Below, piece by piece: positions 23,399 to 34,967 of a stretch of DNA of 64,000 nucleotides. Under the pieces are notes generated by a model. The model did not search any database. It saw only the letters and a program-made list of their open reading frames with translations, and was not told where the DNA came from. Within the stretch, counting starts at the first letter, position 1, and each line of letters begins with the position of its first letter. A program made the translations under genes and the position numbers. Source of the DNA: Terebella lapidaria (lineage: Eukaryota > Annelida > Polychaeta > Terebellida > Terebellidae); NCBI GenBank assembly GCA_949152475.1, contig OX424563.1:22293001-22357000 (forward strand), given 5' to 3'.

Positions 23399-23495
23399 TT
23401 CTACAAGTCAGATACCCACGAATCTGCAAACACAAATAGTACATGGTTCAATAGTGAATTTGCATCACATATGCCTGCTTTCTTGATTTCTCAGG

Positions 23496-24540
23496 ACGTA
23501 GGGTTGAGCCCTGCGGGGCCGCAACAGAGGTTGCTGCCGGAGCTTAGCTCCGGTGATGTAGGCGCGGTTGGTGGAGCCGGGAACGACTTTACACCGCGCG
23601 CACCTACGTCCGGAAGTGGGTCGCGGCAGGTGGCACTCTCCCAGGGGGCATCTCTGAATGTCCGGGATTGAGTGAACGCTGGCGCGAGTACCTCTGGACA
23701 GGTGGACCAGCAGTTCCGGATGCCTATTCCGGCCGGGTGGACTCTTTCGAGAGCCCCTCGTCCGGATTCCGGATGGTCCGCACCAGGTGCAGTGGACCAG
23801 TTCACTAATACACTGGGTGAGTTGGCTCCGCTGGGGCGCTAAGACCGCGCCCGGTCGCCCCATCAGGGACGACCTGACCGAAAGGACCGTTCGCTGTCTC
23901 CACAGTCCAGGAACCCTCCAGGGTCTTTGTTGGAGAGGGAGAAGTGGCTGATTTCTACGGCGCTTGAGCAGTTCAAGCAGAATCAGGCCGCTCCGAGCAT
24001 TGACCCGACGGTCCCTTACGCCATGGGGATGACTGGGCCTATGGCTCCTCCCCCAGTGCTCTCGAGTCAGCAGACGCCGGTGGTCCCCGCAATGGGATCC
24101 GCGCCTGCTCATCGACTTGGAGGCACCACGCCGGCCACAGCTTCGACCGTTCCGACGGCCGGAGTTAGTGCTGCATGGTCAGCTTATCCTGGCAGTCAGG
24201 GTGCATCGGGCATGCAGTGGCAACCGGCGGCTTCGGCCCGAGCTACGTTAGCTATGCCGCCCCATCTGGAGCCTACCTAGTGGTTTCGACGGGAGTCCCG
24301 ACCGCACCGAGTCAGGATAGTGTGACAGCGGGAATGTACCTGGCGGCAAGTGCGAGCTACCCTGCGCCCATGTCAACGGCGTTGATGTCTGCCCCGGCGG
24401 ACTCCGTCATGGGAGCGGGTGGTACACGGGCCTTGCCGTCCTATACTGCCGACCCCAGAGCCGGTTCCGCCGGTCGAGTGCGCTCTCCACGTGACAAGGC
24501 GCCCGACCAATCTTCCTGGCGGAAGCGATTCAACGGGGAT
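23496..24540 (+). pseudogene. Gag-like region of Gypsy copy 2
   Basis: Pro/Ala/Gly-rich frames with a gag-like composition (for example MPIPAGWTLSRAPRPDSGW, LEREKWLISTALEQFKQNQ). It represents the N-terminal half, which lies outside the window in copy 1. No zinc knuckle is seen here. Broken. Confidence 0.6.
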
Positions 24541-27498
24541 AACGCCGTGCTAGTAGTGCACAGTAGTGCCGCCTATGAGCGAGATGATCATTGAGGCGAG
24601 GCCGCGTCGTCCCCGCATGCCCCTCGATGGTTGTCCGTGTGTAGTACAGCCAGTGAGCAGTTTTGCCCAAGAAACTGGACTCGTGCTGGGTGGGGCTCTG
24701 GTCAAGTCCAACGCCCACACTATGCCCATCCTTGTGGTAAATCCCACGGATGCTCCCGTTGTACTGCGGCGCGGTTGTGTGGCGGCTACTGCAGCACCCA
24801 CGTCGTCGAGTCGTGTCATCCCCGACGATCCAGTCTGCCGCGCTGCGTGCGCGGCGGCGGCCGCCGGAGATGATCCGTTCACCCTGCTGGACCATCTGGA
24901 ATCTAGAGTTCAGAACGACCGGCTGGATGAAGATCAGCGTCAGGCTCTCCGCAAGCTGCTCTGGCAGTATGTGGATGTGTTTATGAGTCCGGACGGTGCG
25001 GTTGGCAAGACGGACGTTGCCAAACACCGCATCGACCTCCTAGACGAGCGTCCTATTAAGCAGCGTCTACGGTGAGCAGCGATCGTGCACCAAGAGGTCA
25101 TAGACCGGGAGGTGCAGATGATGCTCGAGCTAGACATCATCGAACCCAGTGATAGCCCTTGGGCAAGTCCTGTGGTTATGGTGAAGAAGAAGGACGGCTC
25201 GTGGAGGTTCTGCGTGGACTATCGGAAGCTAAACGATGCCACGCGGAAGGACTCATATCCTCTCCCGCACATCGAGGATACCTTCGATTCCCTGGCCGGA
25301 TCGCACTACTTCTGTGCTCTAGATCTTGCCTCCGGGTATTGGCAGGTTGAGATGGAAGAGAGCGATAGGGCGAAGACTGCCTTCGTTACCAAGAACGGGC
25401 TCTACCAATTTAAGGCAATGCCATTCGGGCTTTGCAATGCGCCAGCAACGTTCGAGCGCCTCATGGAGATGGTACTTAAAGGGTTACTCTGGAATCGATG
25501 TATGGTCTGAATCGATGATGTCGTTGTGTATGGCCGGTCGTTCGAGGAAACCCTCACCAACCTCCAGATGGTGCTCCATCTCGTCCGCGAAGCAGGCCTT
25601 AAGTTGAAGCCAAGTAAGTGCGAGTTGTTCGTGCAGGAGATGCTGTACTTGGGCGTCATGGTAACGGGCACCGGAGTTAGACCAGACCCTAAGAAGCTAG
25701 AGGCCGTGAAGAACTGGCCTCGGCCTTGCAGCGTGGCGGACGTGAGGTCCTTTTTGGGCTCCGCGAGTTACCACCGCCGGTTCGTGCGAGGTTTTGCAGA
25801 GATCGCGTGCCCCCTTACTAGCCTCACGGAAAAAGGTGCCGATTTCGTCTGGTTGGCTGAGCAGGAAGTTGCCTTCTCGGCGCTCCGGCAAGCTTTGGCA
25901 GATGCGCCGGTGCTGCGGCACCCCCGTCCGGATTGCGAGTTCATCCTGGACACTGACGCGAGTAACTTTGCACTCGGCGGTGTCCTCTCGCAGGTCGTGG
26001 ACGGGCAGGAGCGGGTAGTAGCTTATGCGAGTGTGGCTCTGAGCCGCTCTCAAATGAACTACTGTACCACGCACCGTGAGTTGGTCGCGGTAGTTACAGT
26101 GACCAAGCGGTTCCGGCACTATTTGTTGGGACGCCATTTGCGCTTGCGGACTGACCACAGTTCGCTGAGATGGCTCCTCGACTATAGTGAGGCCGATGAC
26201 TTGGTGGCGCGGTGGCTCGTCAAACTCCAGGAGTATGACATGAAAATTGAACACCGTGCAGGTAAGTTGCACGGCAATGCGGACGGCCTGTCCCGTTGTC
26301 ATAAGTGCAAGAATCCTAACTGTGCCGGGATGGCTCCGTCCCCGCACGACGTGGATTCTTCCTCAGACTCGGAATTGGACCTTCCGGGAAGGCCGCAGGC
26401 CGCCGCCCCCTATAACTACACGGCGGCCGGAGCATCCAGGGCTTATCTCCGCGCGCGGGCCCGCCGACACCGGCGATGGCGTCCAGCGTACGAACCGGAG
26501 GTGTGGCTCAGCTCCTGCGAGTCTTCCTCGAGTCCGGCGGTGTACTCCTCGTGGGTACCCTCCGCATCCTCGGACGAGTCTGAGTTTGAGCGGTCCTTAC
26601 CCCCAGTGGTGATGGCCGCCGCCGTTGATTGCGAAGCAGAGAGCTGACAGTGCTCTGGCACCGGTAATAAAAGCCCTTGAGGCCGGCCAGAAACCTTCGA
26701 AGGATGAGCGGAAAACCTACCGGGAGGAGACCCAGTCTCTTATCTTCCAGTGGGAAAGACTCTCCTTAAAGGATGGCCTCTTGTACCGGAGCTATGAGCC
26801 ACCGAGACCACTGCCACCCATTTGGCAGTTGGTGCTTCCGGCGGAGCTGCGGAAAGAAGTGCTCCATCAGTTGCATGACCTCCGGGTGACCATTCACTTG
26901 GGAATCCGGAGGACTGTCCATAGGCTACAACATCGCTTTCACTAACCTGGTAGCAGTTTGGACGTGCAACGATGGTGCGCAGTCTGCCCTCGGTGTCAAG
27001 CTCGTAAAGGAGTTCCGGCTCCTGGCCGCCACCCCTTAACCACGGTTAAGGGTGGCGCCCCGCTCGATCGGATAGCATTGGATATACTGGATACCCATCG
27101 GGTATAGGCCGTGGATAGGCCCGTTTAGGGTACTTAAGCAGGTTACGGATGTGGACTACCGGATCCGGAGGGACTCCGACCCGGATAGGGTTCTGGTGGT
27201 TCACATAGACAACCTGAAGAAGTACGGGGGCCCACTTGTCATGGATCCGCTAGTACAAGATGCGGGACCGTATGACGCTCCTCTTGGGGATCTGTCTGGT
27301 CAGCATCCGTGGACTCCGGACGAAAGTGTGCGCCGGATGATGGGTCTTCCGGACCTCTTTGATCCGTCAGATTACGGTCTGGACGTAGAACCACCATATC
27401 TGGGCGATCCGCAGGTACCTCCGCTCCCTCCACCACCTGTGGATGACGGGCGGCCACGCCGGAAACCTCATGCGCCGACCCGATATGGGTGGGACTAA
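24541..27498 (+). pseudogene. Pol region of Gypsy copy 2 (RT, RNase H, integrase parts)
   Basis: 24541-25084 matches the linker between protease and RT in copy 1. The RT shows FCVDYRKLNDAT, CALDLASGYWQVE, YQFKAMPFGLCNAPATF, IDDVVVYG and LKPSKCELF. The connection domain is VRSFLGSASYHRRFV. RNase H has LDTDASNFALGGVLSQ and LRTDHSSLRWLL. Further on are a His-rich integrase N-terminal piece (26760-26945) and a C-terminal piece with VVHIDNLKKY, a usual ending of Gypsy pol. Taken together it is typical Ty3/Gypsy, broken. Confidence 0.85.
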
Positions 27499-29367
27499 TG
27501 TTCCGCCCATGCGGATACGTCTGCGGTATCCATCTATCACAACAGGGATGGATTTTTGGTCGTTCCGTGAGGATCCGCACGACTTTCCTCCATGAGCAGC
27601 TACTTTGTGGCTATCTCCGGAGTTGAGGTCCGCGGACATCTTTGCGTCGTAACGCCGCCGCTCCACATCCGCCCTCCCATAGTTTCTAGCGCTAGGGATG
27701 TGCGGCAACCCTATTCGCATCAGGTCGACTGCTGTCCGGCGTAGTTAGCACAGCGGCTACGCTGGCCGGACGACTTTTGTGGATCTGCCGGACACCCTTG
27801 GTCCCGGAACAGCCTCTTGTATGGCCAGACTGAGGTTGGGATATACGTCCGCTACGTGAGGAGCGCTTTCCCACGGATTTGGGGAACTGGCTCTGGACGC
27901 GGGGCTAGTGTCTGGATGTGAGGACTGATGTCTGCGGTTCGTCCGCAGGACTAGTCCGGCACTCCGGACGCTTTAGGATGACGCACTTCGGTGTGTTATC
28001 CCCCGTGAGTCACTACTATAAGGCTCTTTCTATAGTAGATAAGGTTTCTAACGGCAGGAAACCGCTTACCATTATTTATAATGTACCGGCTGTTAAGCCC
28101 GCGTGTGCGGACCAGCCGCGGCAGTGGGGGACACTCATTTTCGTCCGGACGTACCTTACAATACACCGTCTGGCCGGAATGACCGAATCCCTGGCCTCCT
28201 TCCGAGAAGGGGGTCGTATTTTACATGCGTAGCATACTTTGTGGCTTTTAATCCGGATTCATTATCATCGGATAAGGTTGATATGCCTCTTTATGGTAGT
28301 CGTCCGGCCTGGCAGCTCGGGACGATCGCCGGCTATTGATTTCACCATGTTTGGGATCCTCTAGATTGGGTGCCGGCATGAAGGGTTCGCCCCCTAACCA
28401 TTGAGGTTAAGGCCCATGCCGGCCCCGCGTCTAATCTATTGGTTCCGCCCTCCGGTAGTCGTTTGCTTTGGCTCTGGGTTTGACCGGACACCGCTCCGTG
28501 GTCGGGCTGGACGTTGGGGTTGCTAGTGGGCGTGTTACAAACGCCCATAGGGCGCCCAGTTGTCCGTCCGGCTGCCTTGGGCATGTCCGATCGCCTTGTA
28601 AGCGTACCAGCGGCTATGGTTTTGTTTATTTTCCATCACATGTTATAATTTCTTGAGTGGATTATATAAGCCACAATTATGCGTGCATGCCGTGGAAACG
28701 CTATTCTTATTTATTCAATCGTGCATTGAGATAAGTTTAGTGATATATCTTTTTCCTGGTGCTTAAGAGGGGTTTAGGTGATTGTGTTGTGTGTATCAGA
28801 AGCTTGTTTTGCCGTGATCTACGAAAAAGCAGGCGAACGGTGGTGGATTTGTTTCCATCACTGGTTCGAACAGTGTAGATTTTATTTACATTGTTGTAAG
28901 GTGGACATACTCGTTAAAACCACAAGTAGATTGACTTCTGATACATTGTATACAATCTCTATCCTGCTGTTGTGATTAGCTTCACGTCATTGACCGCCAG
29001 TGTGGAAGCGAAAGCTAATGACTGATGCTAATTACTGTGTTAGTTGCGGGATCCCTCGGGATGGCTAGTACTTTTTGCCACCCGTATACATGGAGTGATA
29101 GGAGACACCGGGAGGAGATGTATATGTATAAGCCCATTGTCAGAAAACGTTATTCGTTTGTCAGCCTGTACTGATTGATGCTATAAATAGACGTTTCCAC
29201 GGCGACGCGCTGCACTGCTGCGCGTGTAGAATAGCTGCTACCACTTGATGCCCTCTTAATCTGTGTAACTTGAGATCACTGGTCATTCGAGCACTCGGCA
29301 CTGGTGGAGACAGATCTGCGGATCTGACTCCCAGTTTTTACGGTTAGAGCGCTCGGATTACTGGTAT
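27499..29367 (+). other. Noncoding stretch between pol and the finger ORF of Gypsy copy 2
   Basis: No recognisable gene. The last third is AT-richer and holds TATA-like sequences (GATTATATAAGCC near 28661, TGCTATAAATAG near 29181) ahead of the downstream ORF, so it may serve as a promoter or be the remains of an LTR. It shows no alignable match to the 3' LTR at 33048-33761. Confidence 0.4.
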
Positions 29368-32300
29368 GTCAGAGACCGGTGACGGGGAAAGTACGGGAGG
29401 GAAGGTGCCTCCGGACAGTGATTGTAAGATCCAGTCTGGAGATGAGTCTCTTGAGCGCGGTAACACGTACTCGAGACGAAATTAGCCTGAGGATGACGGC
29501 CGCTCGGCAGACTCCCAAGGCTTGTGCATGGGTTCTGAGGAATCCGACTCCGGCACTAGTGCCGAGAGTATGATCACGGTGGACCGCGTTGTAGAGAGCA
29601 ACTTGGCTGCTATAGAAGCCGAGAAGCTCCTTGATCCGTCTCCGCTTCCCCGCGTGGAAACGTTGATGGACTACAGCGAGGCGGGCCCCGTTGGTTTGGA
29701 TATTGAGTTGCATCCGCCCGCGGAGATGCTTGCATCTCTTGGGCCGGATGAGAGTACTCGTCCGGATACCCGTCCGGATGGCCCGGCCGTCCGGACACCG
29801 GTTCCTGGGAGGACTCCTCGGTGTCCGCACCTCCGGAGCCTGGTCCGCGAGATCAGGGCAAACCTGCGTCTTGGGCTGAACAGGTTGATGCGGCTGAACA
29901 AGCTGCGTCCCAAGTTCCGGCCTCAGAGCAGGGAGCCGGCTCGGAAGATACCGCGAGTAAGGATGACGGGTTTATATCGCCCGTCTCCAAGCACACGCGC
30001 TACCGAGCCAAGAAGATTGCCCAGAAGCAGTGGGAGGCCCAACAGCAACTAGAGGCCTCTAACCGCGGGCAATCCGAGTCCGATCCCGAGGAACAGGACC
30101 CGACCACTCCTCCGCCGAGGAAGAAGAAGAAGAGGACGCATTGGAAACGTAAGGACCTAAGCCGCTGGCGCCTAAGCCGGATGGCAAGTCAGGGTCCTCC
30201 ACCAAGTCCGGGGGTACCAAGGCGCCAACTCCTTCGGGAAGAGGTGCAGATGGTACCTCTGCAAAGTCCGACCGGGGTGCGGGAGGTTCCAGCAAGCAGG
30301 CACCCTCCGGGGCACCAAAAGGAACCTCCTCCGGCAAATCCTCTGGACAATCAAAACCGTCCAGAGCGGCGGAGAGCGGGTCCAGTCAAGTGGACAAAAG
30401 GCGGCCCTTGCCACAGAAGGGAGGCCTCCGGTTGGAGCTCCTTCGCCGGCAAGCGGAAAAGGATGGGGAGAAGGACCTGTCCGACGCCGCACTGGACGCG
30501 GGGTGGCGAGCTTACTGCGACAAACTGCAGAAAGCTGCCACTCAGCGCGCGCAGAGTGTGCCTCGACAACCCAGGTCGAGCGGTCGTTCGGGGGCATCCA
30601 AACAGAAAGGGACGTCTTCGGAGCAGCCTCCTATCCAGAGGCTGTGGGCTGGTATGGGCCCCGAGCTCCCTGCAGTGCGTCAAGGGCACATGTTTCTCGT
30701 GCGGTACGGCAGGGATGCGTACAACCGACGTTCGTCGGAGGCGGGTATGACGGCCGACACGCCTTTTACAAGGTCTCGTCCACTCTCGGACGAGGGGCGT
30801 GCCGGGCTGCCACCCGTGACGGAGGACGGGGTATATTGCCCCCTCTGTCCGCAATCCCTGGTCGGGTATAAGGACCCGCATCGTGCGCTCAATCGGGACT
30901 GTAGGTATCCTTCCTACGACCATTTGAGCCGGCACATTGCGGGGTACTATTACCCCTGGGTGAAGCTATTTGTCTGTCGACGGTGCTACTCTCTTAGCCC
31001 TGAGGAGAAATACTTCCCCAGTCTGGAGGCCTTAAACGCTCACCGCGCCGGTGCACACCGCGGTGAGGGACTTCACACCGGTGAGGAAGAAGTCGGGCCT
31101 GTATTCAATTTTGGATACATTCCACCTCGGGTGGCGACGTCTATGACTACGTCAGGGACGTCCCAGAACCGTATCTTCCACTACGGTCCGTGGCGCTTTG
31201 CACAGCGCGTCATGGACGATAACTGGCAACAGTCTGGTGTCGTGTCCGCGAGCTCGAGCTACACAGGTCACCTGACGGCGTCAAGCAGCAGAGGCTGTCC
31301 ATCAACCGGATACTGTCGGACCCAGCGTTGGCTAACCTGCCGGTCACCAATGGCACAAGGGACCGGTAGGTTAGCCAATGCCTGGTCCGACGGTATCCGA
31401 TCCAAACCATCGCAACGATGGCCGAACGCCTGGCCCACAGACTCGCGGAGAGTCGCGTAGGCACTGGCAGCCGCAGATCCGAACTGTCGGAGCACATCTT
31501 CTGCCGAATTGAGGGTATCCATGTCCAGGGAGGTTAGGCTTTGCCATCCCGCTTACCTCCCTGCAATCGGCGCAGAAGACGCCGACGTCGACCTTGAGAG
31601 AGGTGGCACACGTCCGGAACTACTTGCGGTGGAAGGAGTCTCACGTGGGGTCTTAGGCCTGACAACCGACGTGGAACTCGAGGAAGCGGTGGTGCCCGAC
31701 ACCACACACACACGCTAACCTGCCGGTCCCTCATGCCATTGGTGACTTGGGATCCACAGGTGTAGCCGCGTTGGCCCGCGCGAGAGAAGAGTACCCCTGG
31801 GATCACCCCCAGCGTGGTAGGCTCACTCAGACCGCGGAGTACCTCGTAGCGGAGATGGACCGCTCTCTGGAACGGCTTAGCCGGTACCGTGCCGAGGCCT
31901 CTCGTGTCGCGTGCCACCTTGCACACAACCAAGGCCTCATGGAAGGTACACGGCGGAGCGGCGGGCTTTCGCCCAAGGGCAAGCCGCCGCCCGAGCCGAG
32001 CAGTCCGAGAGGACCTCTTTCTCCCCCGAGGTGACCGCTAGGATGGAGCAACTGGAGGCTGAGAATCAGCAGCTACGGCGTCATCTCAATGAAGCCGAGG
32101 TTGATAGGACTCGCCTGCTCCAGGGCGTTGATGTCCTTTCGTCGTCCTCCGTGGACCAGTCTGTTCTCCAGCGGCGGATGCCGCTTTGGAGCTGGCCATC
32201 TACCCCATCCTCATCCGGATGTGGGGAGAGCGCACGGCCGGCGTCCAGCGCACCTGGGATACGGTAGAGATGTTCGGCGCTGTGGGCCACCTCGGCGCGA

Positions 32301-32523
32301 CAGCTCTACCGGCCTCCTTTGCGTTGGCTCCGTCAGGACCTGGTATGCGGCTTCCCCAGCGAAACCCCTTCAACCGCCACCAGGCCTGTCTCGTCCGCCT
32401 GTGCAGCCGGATTACTCTATGCCGGCTCCGATGCTTCCGCAGCGTAGGGACCCTTCTCCACCGCCAGATCCTAATACGGGCGGCACGGACAACGAGCCAA
32501 TGCAGGAGGAGGAGCAAGGCTAA
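29368..32523 (+). pseudogene. Extra ORF region of Gypsy copy 2 with two C2H2-like fingers
   Basis: Homologue of 2144-4234 with a longer N-terminal part. The start is acidic (near 29522), followed by a basic tract (RKKKKRTHWKRK near 30117-30150), a helical segment (LRLELLRRQAEKDGEKDL) and the finger block at 30837-31070 (CPLC ... HLSRHIAGYY; CRRC ... HRAGAH). The shared block with IPPRVATSMTTSG and YGPWRFAQRVMDD follows, then the coiled-coil-like segment and the Pro-rich tail. Function unknown; the basic tract and fingers suggest nucleic-acid binding. Broken. Confidence 0.6.
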
Positions 32524-33047
32524 GTGCTAGCCTCGTCGCTGCGGCAACGCGGCGACGTGCCGGAGCCGCCTCTGCCACCTCCCTGCCTCAGATTCGTCCT
32601 GCGGACCTGAGGCGCCGGCCGGCAGGGCGGCCGGCAACCCTTTCTAGAGGTACTATCACTTTTGATCACTTGGTGTGTCGTTTTACAAAATTTCCAAATT
32701 TAAAGGTTAACCTTAAAGATATTCCAAAGACTCGACACACCGTCCCTTTCGGCGGATGACCTTCCAAGGTCACCACACCTTTTCGGACCACCTCAGTCAA
32801 AATTTTAGTTTGTTTATTAGGGTTTATTCCAAATTGTAAAGCGCGTTATAGTTTACTCCGTGAGTCCGGGGGTCGTTCCCCATTCTTCCAAAAGGGACCC
32901 TTAAGGTCCTAGTCCTTTACGCCGTGACTTCCGGGTGTTCCATCTTGCCTTCTTCAGGACCCCGCCATGCGAAGCCTTCGTCGGGTTTTCAGCAGTTTTG
33001 GGCGTGGGCGGAATATGTTGGGGACCAACATTGTAAGAAGTGGGTAA
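32524..33047 (+). other. 3' noncoding region of Gypsy copy 2
   Basis: No gene. Aligns with 4235-4760, including the GGTGTGTCG / CGACACACC stem-loop. It ends in a purine-rich tract (GAAGTGGGTAA) before the LTR. Confidence 0.6.
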
Positions 33048-33761
33048 TGTGGCGATTTTGCCCAAAGATCGCGGCAGGAGTCTTTGCAAAACACTAACCA
33101 GTTTTACGGCCTATTTTTAGATCGCTCCCCCTCGGAGCGTGCGTTGCCCAGCAACGCACTGTACTCAATCTCGCCCAGTTAACTAAAACAATGGTTTGAC
33201 CTAGTTTCTCCTCCCGCCTATCGGTTCGATATGTATGCGAGCACTTGGCTTGGTCTGTGAGATTGTCCCAGAGCAAGCCAAGAGGCAGGACGAGAGGCTC
33301 GCCATGAGCTTTACGTCCCTGTGTCTTGGGTAAGGCCCACGCGGGCCCTGGGGACGATTTCCATTGGGGGCCCAGGTGGGGGGAGACCGTTGCTGACTCG
33401 GGGGCTCACGCCCTGTGGATCACCGGTTTCTTACCACCTGGGGTGGTGTGACACAGGCTCTGGCAGACCGTCGGGCTGGCTCAGAGTTTCATCCCTGTGA
33501 CAGTGCCTTCGGCGAGGCCGGCCAGCAACATGCCCACGTGTACGGGTTCCGTGGTGACGCTCCCATGGCATCTCGGGCTCTACATACGGCTACATTACCA
33601 TAACTGTGTAATATGCATGTTGTAGTTAAGGAGTTGGTGAGATGCATGTGTTATGTCGTAGTGTATGACGGCCGGAATCGTTCCGGGCTGACTGTACCTG
33701 GTTGTGGTGTTCCGTAGAGTAGTGCCGGACGCCCTGTAGCGGGCACCCGCCGAACTTTACA
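33048..33761 (+). repeat. 3' LTR of Gypsy copy 2
   Basis: 714 bp, TGTGGCGATTTTGCCC to AACTTTACA. Homologous to the LTR at 4761-5495 but clearly diverged. It is followed directly by sequence shared with U1/U2 (from about 33772). Confidence 0.75.
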
Positions 33762-33939
33762 TTATTATAGTGTCACCACTATTGAAAGGGCCAGCTTCAA
33801 TCAGGCTTATGAGACACTTTGTTCTCTTGTACAGCTTTACCCCTATTCCTATCCTATATGCCAAGCGTACGGCAGGGAGGCAATCGGTAACCATTCTTTA
33901 ACTAGCTGGCGGCTCACCAACCGGCCACATCAGAACACT

Positions 33940-34006
33940 CTGCTGGCGAGACTCGAACCTTCGACCTCCCACACCAGTGGCGGACGCTTTACTCCTAGAC
34001 CACTTG
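33940..34006 (-). repeat. tRNA-derived SINE remnant in U4
   Basis: Minus strand A box TGGTCTAGGAGT (33991-34002) and B box GGTTCGAGTC (33950-33959). Paralogous to the remnant at 10325-10425. There is no paired acceptor stem, so it is not a tRNA gene. Confidence 0.6.
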
Positions 34007-34773
34007 TTCGGTAAAAAACTCTCGTAGTTTGACACCGAGCGCGATCTGCACACAGGCTAGGTACCAACATGTTCAAAACGGACCTGTACTTAGTTTGTTT
34101 ACCCCTCGTTATGATATTTCAGGAAGACTTAATGTTCAAGAAAAGAGCTGCGAAGTGTTCCACTGTACGAGAACATAAAGACATGATTTAGAGCACAAAA
34201 ACCCAAGTATCCAAAAGCGCTGCTCGTTTTGAAATAGGAATTTCCCCAGCGATGCCATTTCACGATATGTAATCATTGCTAACTGACGATGAGACGACCG
34301 GTTTTCGAATATGTCCCATATCTTCAGACTGACACAGCTGTGTCTTTTCAGACGTTGACTCATAATCGTTTGTGGTTTTGTTCGTATATAATAAAATATG
34401 TCCCATATTTTCACACTGACACGTCCGGTTTTTCCTCATAATTTCGTGTAGATTTGGTTATATATTAAACTTTATTTATTTTACAACAATTGATGAACAA
34501 GCTTAAGATACGTAAGTGCATTTTCATGATTTGTGTATATTGGACATCGAATATTGTTTTATTGGTTATAATAGTTCGATACATACATTTCACCTCTGTG
34601 TGTGAGTCCTCCTTCGTTCTATTTGTATAATGGAGTAGTTTCACAAATATTTCTTTTCTAATGTAAGTAACGTTGAATTAATCCCTCCATAGTCGTATTC
34701 CAACAATTTATTCCTTTTTGTATCGTTTATCATCGTAAGGAAAACTCTAATGAACACATATTATGTGTTAACG

Positions 34774-34779
34774 TTTATT
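34774..34779 (-). promoter_or_regulatory. Candidate poly(A) signal AATAAA of the U4 gene
   Basis: About 190 nt past the stop codon at 34968. Confidence 0.45.
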
Positions 34780-34967
34780 GATTCAAAATCGATGAGAACA
34801 TTTCCATGATAAGCTATTTCATTAAAAAGTTAGTTTTTTTTTTCTTCGTAATCAAAATAAGAGAAACATTCCTCATATCACACATCAAAACAATTCACAT
34901 TATGCCAGAAATCGTGTTTCTGTAAATCTATATACATGTAGTATCTGGTTCATTTGCTTGATTTCCT

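Larger units (their letters stand above)
18077..23495 (-). mobile_element. Academ-type DNA transposon, degenerate
   Basis: Its one long minus-strand coding region (23398-18809) has the XPG/FEN1-like nuclease and Cys-rich finger expected of the helicase-less Academ group. The outer limits are inferred. On the left, sequence shared with U1 stops at 18076; on the right, Gypsy gag sequence begins at about 23496. No pair of terminal inverted repeats was found; the 5' end was probably lost where the Gypsy copy abuts. 18077-18780 is noncoding. Confidence 0.6.
23496..33761 (+). mobile_element. Ty3/Gypsy LTR retrotransposon, copy 2, broken, larger
   Basis: About 10.3 kb, plus strand. Parts in order: gag-like, pol (protease-side linker, RT, RNase H, integrase fragments), a 1.9-kb noncoding stretch, the two-finger ORF, the stem-loop noncoding region, a polypurine tract and a 3' LTR ending TTTACA at 33761. 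It abuts Academ sequence on the left with no 5' LTR. Broken by roughly a dozen changes or more. An alternative reading is two elements side by side: a gag-pol element and a second LTR element carrying the finger ORF. The shared part order in copy 1 favours one composite element or one conserved pair. Confidence 0.8.
33762..34967 (-). other. Downstream flank of U4
   Basis: No gene. 33772-33901 matches 9284-9422 and carries the empty TTAA site. 33925-34020 is the SINE remnant. 34080-34360 matches 12361-12624, and 34440-34760 matches the 3' flank of U3. An AATAAA on the minus strand (34774-34779) is the likely poly(A) signal of the U4 gene. Confidence 0.6.

Noticed and set aside
28600-29360. A possible 5' LTR before the finger ORF of Gypsy copy 2
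   Set aside because: It has TATA-like sequence but no alignable match to the 3' LTR at 33048-33761 and no clear TG...CA limits or primer-binding site.
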